This document shows positions 27,415 through 32,809 of a stretch of DNA of 32,809 nucleotides, in pieces (the first letter of the stretch is position 1; each line of letters opens with the position of its first letter). The notes beneath the pieces are model-generated. The model was not told where the DNA came from. It did not search any database and worked only from the letters and a program-made list of their open reading frames with translations. Both the position numbers and the translations under genes were made by a program. Origin of the DNA: Telmatospirillum sp. (GTDB lineage Bacteria > Pseudomonadota > Alphaproteobacteria > Rhodospirillales > Magnetospirillaceae); NCBI GenBank assembly GCA_031291415.1, contig JARLJB010000062.1:1-32809 (forward strand), written 5' to 3'.

Positions 27415-27503
27415 GGGTGACCTTGGGTCAAACGTCGGTTGACGCTGGGCGGGCTGAGGGGAATCAATGTCTCATCGCAGCCAATATTCCAATCGAGGAT
27501 CAC

Positions 27504-27956
27504 GTGAAAACATTCTCTTTGCACCGCAGCGGCTTTGCCCTTTTCGCCGGGCTCGTCCTGTGGGCCGGTTCAGCGGCAGCGACCACTCTGATCACCGACG
27601 ACGAAGCCAAACGTCCGAACGATACGCAGACCTCGGCCACCCGGGGCATCACCCGCGGCCCCAGTATCCGTTACGACGCGCCTCCGGCCGGACCGGCCGC
27701 TCATGCGCCCTTCGACTTTCATGTGCAGTTCGAGGCCCATGGAGGCGCGACGATTGATCCGTCACATATCAAGGTCACCTATCTCAAGGTTCCCAGTGTC
27801 GATCTGACTGAGCGGTTGCGCCCCTATATCTCAGCCGACGGCATCAACATGCCGAAGGCGCAGGTACCGTCCGGGGAGCATCCTCTGCGCGTCGAGGTCG
27901 AGGACAGCGATGGACGCAGCAGTGAGCAGATGATCAGCCTGAAAGTGCCGAAGTAA
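27504..27956 (+). CDS. Small secreted protein of unknown function
   Basis: I prefer the GTG at 27504, with GAGG five bases upstream, because it starts a clean signal peptide (FALFAGLVLWAGSAAA). The mature protein is about 125 residues and rich in predicted beta strands (FDFHVQFEAHGG, IKVTYLKVP, HPLRVEVEDSDGRS), ending MISLKVPK. This suggests a single immunoglobulin-like beta sandwich in the periplasm. The DPSHIKVTYLK and GEHPLRVEVEDSDG phrases recall surface or chelating sandwich proteins such as SoxZ, but I do not assign a family. It lies just after the structured RNA candidate. Confidence 0.7.
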   Translation: MKTFSLHRSGFALFAGLVLWAGSAAATTLITDDEAKRPNDTQTSATRGITRGPSIRYDAPPAGPAAHAPFDFHVQFEAHGGATIDPSHIKVTYLKVPSVDLTERLRPYISADGINMPKAQVPSGEHPLRVEVEDSDGRSSEQMISLKVPK

Positions 27957-27979
27957 CCCTGTCGTCAAGACGCCACCGG

Positions 27980-28771
27980 TTATGGGAGAAATTTCCCGAG
28001 ACCTGGGAAAAATTTGCCAATGCCGGTGGCGATCGAGCAGGCTGCCGTGACGATCAGGGCAAGGTAGTTCAGCCAGCTCGCAATGTTCTCGGCCCGTAAT
28101 TTGGCATGGACGCGGGTTTCGTTCTTGGGAGCCGAGCTCTTGGCCAGCAAAGTGGCGATTTCGTAAACGAGTGAGTCCTTTGAGTCGTTCGATGACCGGC
28201 GGGACCGCCACAACCCCCGAAGCAGATGTCCGGTTGCAAAGGCCAGCGCGATGCTGACGGCGTATTCTGTGGTCTCAATCCAGTCATGCAGGTTGTCGGG
28301 TAACACCGGCACATGGTCGATCGTCCCGGTGATGGCCAGCATGCCCCAAACGGCGGTGACGGCAACCGTTACCGCCATGGCGACGGTAGCGGTCACTGAG
28401 CGCGGCCCCAGGAGCCCGAAAGGCAGCGGCAGCAGGATGGAGACCAGCCGCAGCACCCAGGTGTTGAGATCGAAAGTGGCGATGATGACCCAGTGGGCCG
28501 CCAGGAGCAGTGCGATCAACAGCAAGGCGGGTGCCAGCAACGCGACATCGGCCGTCAGACGGCGGGCCGGTCGGGGCGGAACGGTCTCCTTGGATCGCAC
28601 GTCATCGACGTGGCCGGACAGCGTCTGCAGGGCTGTCTCGACGGAGGCGAGCCGCGCTTCGATGGCGGTGAAGCGGTCGAGCACCGGACGGAGAACCGAT
28701 AGATCGCGTCCGCAATGTTTGCAGACCAGGGCGCTGTCCTTGATTTCCTCGTCGCAAAATGGGCAATTCAA
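27980..28771 (-). CDS. Zinc-ribbon membrane protein, unknown function
   Basis: The best start is a TTG at 28771, preceded by GGGGAG, giving an N-terminus NCPFCDEEIKDSALVCKHCG. The frame is open to 28942, but that extension is Arg- and Pro-rich and not protein-like. The CPFC and CKHC pairs form a small zinc ribbon (residues 3-20). A short coiled coil follows (VLDRFTAIEARLASVETALQ), then hydrophobic helices: two near residues 80-130, one in the TVAVTAVWGMLAIT region, one at YAVSIALAFATGHLL and one at the C-terminus. The protein is about 263 residues. It is divergent from the caspase-like gene and could share its control region; its role is unknown. Confidence 0.7.
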   Translation of the reverse strand: MNCPFCDEEIKDSALVCKHCGRDLSVLRPVLDRFTAIEARLASVETALQTLSGHVDDVRSKETVPPRPARRLTADVALLAPALLLIALLLAAHWVIIATFDLNTWVLRLVSILLPLPFGLLGPRSVTATVAMAVTVAVTAVWGMLAITGTIDHVPVLPDNLHDWIETTEYAVSIALAFATGHLLRGLWRSRRSSNDSKDSLVYEIATLLAKSSAPKNETRVHAKLRAENIASWLNYLALIVTAACSIATGIGKFFPGLGKFLP

Positions 28772-29057
28772 AGAGTCTTCTCCCCGGCGCCGCCGCGGGC
28801 GGACCCGCCGATCTTTGTGCACGAGCCAACGGGGGCTCGGCGGGATGTCAAGTCTGGATAGTCCTTTTGCGCTCCTTGGCGGAGAGAGGCAAGGACAACT
28901 GCGGAATTGATGCTCAGGAACGGAAAAGCCCGGTATTACCAAGACCGCATGACAGACATGTTAAAATCAGGCTTTTGTTCTTTCGTTCACTCAGGCGCCC
29001 TGTCCTGTTAATGCCGAGACTTTCTCGTCACAACCAAACTAAACGGATGACCTTTCG

Positions 29058-30812
29058 ATGCAGTTAAAGTGGGCGGCCCGGATTGCGCACCGGGGGGGAA
29101 TTCTGCTAGGCCTCTTGTTGGCTTTTCTGGCGGTTTCGGCGCTTCCGACCGCCGCGTCGGCGGAAGAACAGGCAGAGCATCGTGTTGCTCTCGTCATCGG
29201 CAACGGCGCCTATCGCAATGCCTCGCCGTTGGCCAATCCGCCTCATGATGCGGAGTTGATCGGCGAAACCCTGAAACAGCTTGGCTTTACCCTGGTCGGT
29301 GGGGCGCCACTGGTCGACGCGGACAAGCCTGCCATGGAATCGGCGATCCGCGAGTTCGGCCGGCAACTGCAAGAGGGCGCCGTCGGGCTTTTTTATTACT
29401 CGGGTCATGGCATCCAGGTTGGTGGCACCAATTACCTCATCCCGATCAGCGCCAATATCGCGAGCGACGTCGATGTCAAATATGAGCTCGTCGATGTCGG
29501 TTTCGTTCTCGACGAGATGACCCACGCCAACAACCGTCTCAACATCGTTATCCTCGATGCCTGTCGGAACAATCCGTTCGGCCGCAAGAGCGCGCGCGCC
29601 ATGTCGTCGGGACTGGGCCAGGTTCTGGCGCCGGCCGGAACCGTGATCGGTTACGCCACGCAGCCCGATAACGTCGCCGCCGACGGTACCGGCCGTAACA
29701 GTCCCTACACCACGGCCTTGGCGACATCGCTGCAAAAGCCGGGCCTTGATCTGTTCGGCGTCTTCAACGACGTCGGCATCCAGGTCAAGCAGGTGACCGG
29801 CGGACAGCAGCAGCCTTGGCTGTCCGCGTCACCGATCGAGGGTAAGTTCTTCTTCGCCGGCGAGCCGGAGCCTGGCGCGGCGGGCGTCGATCCCGACGCC
29901 TTGTTCTGGGACAGCATCAAGGCCAGCACCAATGGCGAGGACTTTCAGAATTATCTCGCGAAATTTCCGAACGGAAAATTCGCCGACCTGGCCAAGCGCA
30001 AACTGTTGAGCGATTGCGACAAGCTGGCGGCTTCACCCACCGATCCCGATCGTCTGGGCGATGGCGTCGCGCCGGCGGCGATGGACAGCCACCGCGCAAT
30101 TACTGCGTGCAAAGCCGTGTCAGGCAGTCAGCGGGCCGACTATCTGCTCGGCCGGGCTTACGAGGCGGCCAACCAGTTCGACGCTGCGGCGGGTGCCTAC
30201 AAGAGTTCTGCGGATCAGGGGTATGGCCCCGCGCAATCGGCGCTGGCGGCACTCTATGATACGGGTCACGGTGTTCCCGCCGATCCGGCGCAAGCCGTGG
30301 CGTGGCATCGCAAGGCGGCGGCTCAGGGCCTGGTGGCATCCGAATTGGCCTTGGCCGATCATCTGGCGTCCGGGCGCGGTATCGCCAAGGACGAGGCCGA
30401 GTCCCTGCGGTGGTATCGCAAGGCGGCCGAACAGGGAGCCGCTCCGGCAGCGGCTGTCCTCGGGCAGGTTTTCGCGACCGGTCGCGGTGTCGGGCGCGAC
30501 GATGCCGAAGCCGTTCGCTGGTACCGCAAGGCGGCCGAGCAGGGCGTCGCTTCGGCGCAGACGCGGCTGGGAGAAGCCTATAGCGAGGGCGTCGGTATCG
30601 GACGCGATGCCAACGAGGCGGCCAAGTGGTATCGCAAGGCGGCCGAGCAGGGCGATGCGGCTGCCGAATATGATCTCGGATGGTGTTACCAGTTCGGTAT
30701 CGGTGTTGCCGCCGATGCGAAGGCCGCCGTCTCATGGTATCGGAAGGCGGCAGACCAGGGCTATGCGAAAGCTAAGACCGCATTGGCGTCGTTGACCGGA
30801 TCGAGTGATTGA
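29058..30812 (+). CDS. Caspase-like (C14) protease with Sel1 repeats, exported
   Basis: The 584-residue protein has a signal peptide (GILLGLLLAFLAVSALPTAASA). Residues 42-270 are a caspase/metacaspase p20-type domain starting RVALVIGNGAYRN. The dyad is His117 in YYSGHGIQ and Cys169 in LDACRNNPF, both intact. A middle region (about 285-355) links to Sel1-like tetratricopeptide repeats in the C-terminal 220 residues, four of them with WYRKAAEQG or a close variant. Bacterial members of this fold cut after Arg or Lys, but many are poorly known; Sel1 repeats usually bind partner proteins. The polyferredoxin gene starts 3 bases after its stop, which suggests one operon. Confidence 0.88.
   Translation: MQLKWAARIAHRGGILLGLLLAFLAVSALPTAASAEEQAEHRVALVIGNGAYRNASPLANPPHDAELIGETLKQLGFTLVGGAPLVDADKPAMESAIREFGRQLQEGAVGLFYYSGHGIQVGGTNYLIPISANIASDVDVKYELVDVGFVLDEMTHANNRLNIVILDACRNNPFGRKSARAMSSGLGQVLAPAGTVIGYATQPDNVAADGTGRNSPYTTALATSLQKPGLDLFGVFNDVGIQVKQVTGGQQQPWLSASPIEGKFFFAGEPEPGAAGVDPDALFWDSIKASTNGEDFQNYLAKFPNGKFADLAKRKLLSDCDKLAASPTDPDRLGDGVAPAAMDSHRAITACKAVSGSQRADYLLGRAYEAANQFDAAAGAYKSSADQGYGPAQSALAALYDTGHGVPADPAQAVAWHRKAAAQGLVASELALADHLASGRGIAKDEAESLRWYRKAAEQGAAPAAAVLGQVFATGRGVGRDDAEAVRWYRKAAEQGVASAQTRLGEAYSEGVGIGRDANEAAKWYRKAAEQGDAAAEYDLGWCYQFGIGVAADAKAAVSWYRKAADQGYAKAKTALASLTGSSD
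30411..30770 (+). repeat. 108-base tandem repeat coding for Sel1 motifs
   Basis: The phrase TGGTATCGCAAGGCGGC and close variants recurs at 30411, 30519, 30627 and 30735, exactly 108 bases or 36 codons apart. Each copy encodes WYRKAA within a Sel1 repeat of the caspase-like protein. DNA identity at these positions is high enough to allow expansion or loss by slippage or recombination. Confidence 0.8.
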
Positions 30813-30815
30813 GCT

Positions 30816-31799
30816 ATGCGGGATTTTCGAACTCTGCGGTGGGGCATCCAGATCGGATTTGCCCTGCTGACACTGTGGATTGGCTATGACTTTTTGCTGT
30901 TCTATCAGCAGGTGACCGGGGCGGGGCCGGTTACCATCCATCGTCCGTCAGGCGTCGAGGCGTTCCTGCCGATTTCCGCTCTGCTCGGATTGAAGCGCTG
31001 GCTGCTGACCGGGCAGTGGGACGAGATTCATCCGGCGGGATTGACGCTGCTTCTGGCTTTTCTGATCGGGACAGTGGCGGCGAGGCGGGCCTTCTGCTCC
31101 TGGATCTGTCCCGTCGGCACTTTGTTGCACGGCCTGGAGTGGTTTCGGCGCCGGGTCTTGCGGTTGCCGCCGCGTTGGAATGTTCCGAACTGGGTGCGCG
31201 CCGTTTTCCCTTTTGCGAAATACCCCTTGATGGCGGGCTTCCTTTGGATCGCCTTTGGCATGCCGCTGAGTTCGATCGAGGAATTCCTGCATCAGCCTTA
31301 CAATATGGGAGCTGACGGCGCGATGCTGGCGTTGTTTGCCAATCTGTCGCTCAAGGGAATTGCCATATTGGCGTGCCTGTTGCTGCTTTCCACCGTTCTG
31401 CGCAATGGCTGGTGCCGCGTTCTCTGTCCTTATGGCGCCCTGTTCGCCGTCGTCGGCGTGCTGTCGCCCTTCCGAATTCACCGGGACGAGAGCGCCTGCA
31501 AGAACTGCGGGTCCTGCACGCGGGCCTGCGGCATGGGAATTCCGGTTTCGCGGCTCGGGACGGTCAACTCTCTCGAATGCACGTCATGCCTGTCCTGCGT
31601 TTCCTCGTGCCCTGTCAACGGCGCCTTGGGGGTTCGCAGCTTTTGGGGAGGTTCGGTCAAACCCTGGATCCTGCCGGCCGGCGCGCTTGCCATTATGGGC
31701 GTGGCCTATGGTCTGGCTGTGATGACCGGGCATTGGGACTCGGTCCTGACCCTCGACAACTACCGTTTTGCCTATCTGATGGGGGGAAGCGGTCACTGA
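30816..31799 (+). CDS. NapH-like 4Fe-4S polyferredoxin membrane protein
   Basis: The 327-residue inner-membrane protein has about five helices and the NapH/NosR/CcoG-type cysteine pattern. CSWICPVGT (Cys94, Cys98) and CRVLCPYGA lie at membrane borders. Two 4Fe-4S ferredoxin motifs follow: CKNCGSCTRAC and CTSCLSCVSSCPV. Relatives pass electrons from quinol to periplasmic acceptors or assist metal-centre assembly. No nap, nos or cco genes are visible in this window. The ATG stands 3 bases after the caspase-like gene, so both are probably on one message, an unexpected pairing. The specific electron acceptor cannot be told. Confidence 0.85.
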   Translation: MRDFRTLRWGIQIGFALLTLWIGYDFLLFYQQVTGAGPVTIHRPSGVEAFLPISALLGLKRWLLTGQWDEIHPAGLTLLLAFLIGTVAARRAFCSWICPVGTLLHGLEWFRRRVLRLPPRWNVPNWVRAVFPFAKYPLMAGFLWIAFGMPLSSIEEFLHQPYNMGADGAMLALFANLSLKGIAILACLLLLSTVLRNGWCRVLCPYGALFAVVGVLSPFRIHRDESACKNCGSCTRACGMGIPVSRLGTVNSLECTSCLSCVSSCPVNGALGVRSFWGGSVKPWILPAGALAIMGVAYGLAVMTGHWDSVLTLDNYRFAYLMGGSGH

Positions 31800-31918
31800 G
31801 TTTGTCGGCGGATCCGGGTGGTGCCGTCCAGCGGACGTTTCGACGGATTTTCGGCGCCCGAAACCATTCCGGTTCACCGTATCAGTCGCAGGATCGGACA
31901 TGACGGGAGGGACAAGAA

Positions 31919-32365
31919 ATGACCGCCATAAGCGACTATGGCGTACCTGATTTCCTTTCGAAATGGACCTCGGGAAATGTGACCAGGCAGACCACGGACG
32001 ACACGGATCGGGCGACCATCCAAGAGGCGGTGGTGGCAAACCCGCCGTCGTCCGATAGTCCTGTCACCGTTACTCCGGCCCTCTCCCCGACGGTTCAGGC
32101 GACGTTGATTGCCAATCAGACGGCGTCTGCCCCGGCCGGTGTGCCGTCGGCCGCCATGATCGTCGCCGCCGATATTCTGGCCCTGGATACCATTCGGATG
32201 TTGGACAGCAATCACAACGGAACGCTGTCCAAAGCGGAAATCGCCGCCGTTTCTCCGATCGCCGCCGCCGGCAGCGATGTCCTGGACACCAATGGGGACG
32301 GCCAGCTTAGCGTGGAGGAGTTGGCAACGGCGACGCTTCAAGGAAGCGGTCTGTTCTCCCTTTGA
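31919..32365 (+). CDS. EF-hand calcium-binding protein
   Basis: The 148-residue protein has no signal peptide that I can recognise. The first 75 residues are low-complexity, rich in Thr, Ser, Ala and Pro. The C-terminal half holds two canonical 12-residue EF-hand loops, at 96-107 (DSNHNGTLSKAE) and 123-134 (DTNGDGQLSVEE), each with acidic or polar ligands at positions 1, 3, 5 and Glu at 12. It is therefore likely to bind two calcium ions. The ATG follows GGGAGGG. It is separated from the polyferredoxin gene by 119 bases, so co-transcription is possible but not shown. Confidence 0.8.
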   Translation: MTAISDYGVPDFLSKWTSGNVTRQTTDDTDRATIQEAVVANPPSSDSPVTVTPALSPTVQATLIANQTASAPAGVPSAAMIVAADILALDTIRMLDSNHNGTLSKAEIAAVSPIAAAGSDVLDTNGDGQLSVEELATATLQGSGLFSL

Positions 32366-32497
32366 TGGGAACATGACGAGAACATGTGTCTCGTGACAAT
32401 CTTGGTATTTCGAGCCAGTTCCTTCGCGTGAATTCGCCGTTCGCGCCAATCTTCATCATTGCCAAAACCACGCGAATCCCCTAGAAGACCGGGGATC

Positions 32498-32573
32498 GGG
32501 CGGTTAGCTCAGTTGGTAGAGCGCCTGCTTTACACGCAGGATGTCGGGGGTTCGAGTCCCTCACCGCCCACCA
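32498..32573 (+). tRNA. tRNA-Val (anticodon UAC)
   Basis: The acceptor arms GGGCGGT and ACCGCCC pair with one G-A-free helix and the CCA end is encoded. The D arm (GCTC AGTTGGTA GAGC) and T arm (GGGGGTTCGAGTCCCT region) are normal. The anticodon stem CCTGC/GCAGG encloses TTTACAC, giving TAC, which reads GUA and other valine codons. Length is 76 bases including CCA. Confidence 0.97.
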
Positions 32574-32689
32574 TACCTTTCCCTTTTCCCGTCGATGGAA
32601 CGCATCCCGCTCCAAGCCTGATCCGCGCTTGAAAGCGCCGGTTCGATTTGAGCGCGTCCGGTGCGGAACTAGACAGAAACAAATTGCCA

Positions 32690-32784
32690 GAGTGGCACCG
32701 GCGTCTCTGCCGGTGTTCCGGCGTGAGCCGGAAAGGGTCCGTCCGCTTGGCGGCGGCACACCGGCAGGGACGCCGGTGCCACTC
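32690..32784. repeat. Nested palindromic repeat cluster
   Basis: Outer arms at 32690-32716 and 32758-32784 are inverted copies of 27 bases with one mismatch. Each arm is itself a hairpin (CACCGGC and GCCGGTG around six bases). Between them lie TTCCGGC-GTGA-GCCGGAA (32716-32733) and a smaller CCGC-TTGG-CGG hairpin. The region 32574-32809 otherwise shows no gene. The design resembles REP/BIME-like extragenic elements or a small MITE; other genomic copies would be needed to name it. Confidence 0.7.
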
Positions 32785-32809
32785 GTGTTTCATTCAGGGC
32801 GGGTCGGCC

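Noticed and set aside
27320-27420. Cyclic-di-GMP (GEMM) riboswitch
   Set aside because: CCGCAAAGC recalls the GEMM motif GACGCAAAGCC, but the other conserved segments (CACGCACA and the distal GGTTGCCG part) are missing.
1-32809. CRISPR array or prophage
   Set aside because: I saw no regularly spaced direct repeats with unique spacers, and no phage structural or integrase genes.

Overview
The window is GC-rich and reads as chromosome of an alphaproteobacterium, most likely a Rhodospirillales member close to Magnetospirillum or Telmatospirillum. This rests on the tRNA-Leu, tig, clpP, clpX, lon, hupB order, globin-coupled chemoreceptors without transmembrane segments, and protein sequences of Rhodospirillales character. 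All assignments were made by reading the sequence; no database search was run.

Layout. 1-140 is the right end of an IS5-family insertion sequence, abutting the stop codon of a reverse-strand parA-like gene whose P-loop is frameshifted by a run of nine C (nine G on the coding strand). 941-3550 holds a secreted prolyl oligopeptidase and a DoxX membrane protein. 3624-8912 is the most interesting block: a near-perfect ModE operator (Mo-box) followed by a five-gene operon. The operon encodes a DUF2478-DUF4213-DUF364 fusion, a periplasmic binding protein, a FecCD-type permease, an ATPase and a second DUF4213-DUF364 protein. I read it as a molybdate or tungstate uptake and handling system built on an iron-siderophore type (type II) importer. 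8909-13504 holds metabolic genes: D-amino acid dehydrogenase (reverse), the bifunctional NAD(P)HX repair enzyme and malonyl-CoA decarboxylase.

13520-19004 is a reverse-strand chemoreceptor cluster: two closely similar cytoplasmic globin-coupled receptors flank one membrane dCache receptor. They probably report oxygen and an external solute to the chemotaxis machinery.

19239-26162 is the conserved protein-quality-control block: tRNA-Leu(UAG), trigger factor, ClpP, ClpX, Lon and HU. Clear terminators follow lon and hupB.

26354-32365 is more accessory: a Tat-type GH25 lipoprotein, a structured RNA candidate resembling small SRP RNA, a small secreted protein, a zinc-ribbon membrane protein, and a periplasmic caspase-like protease with Sel1 repeats apparently co-transcribed with a NapH-like polyferredoxin. 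An EF-hand protein follows. The window closes with tRNA-Val(UAC) and an elaborate palindromic repeat cluster.
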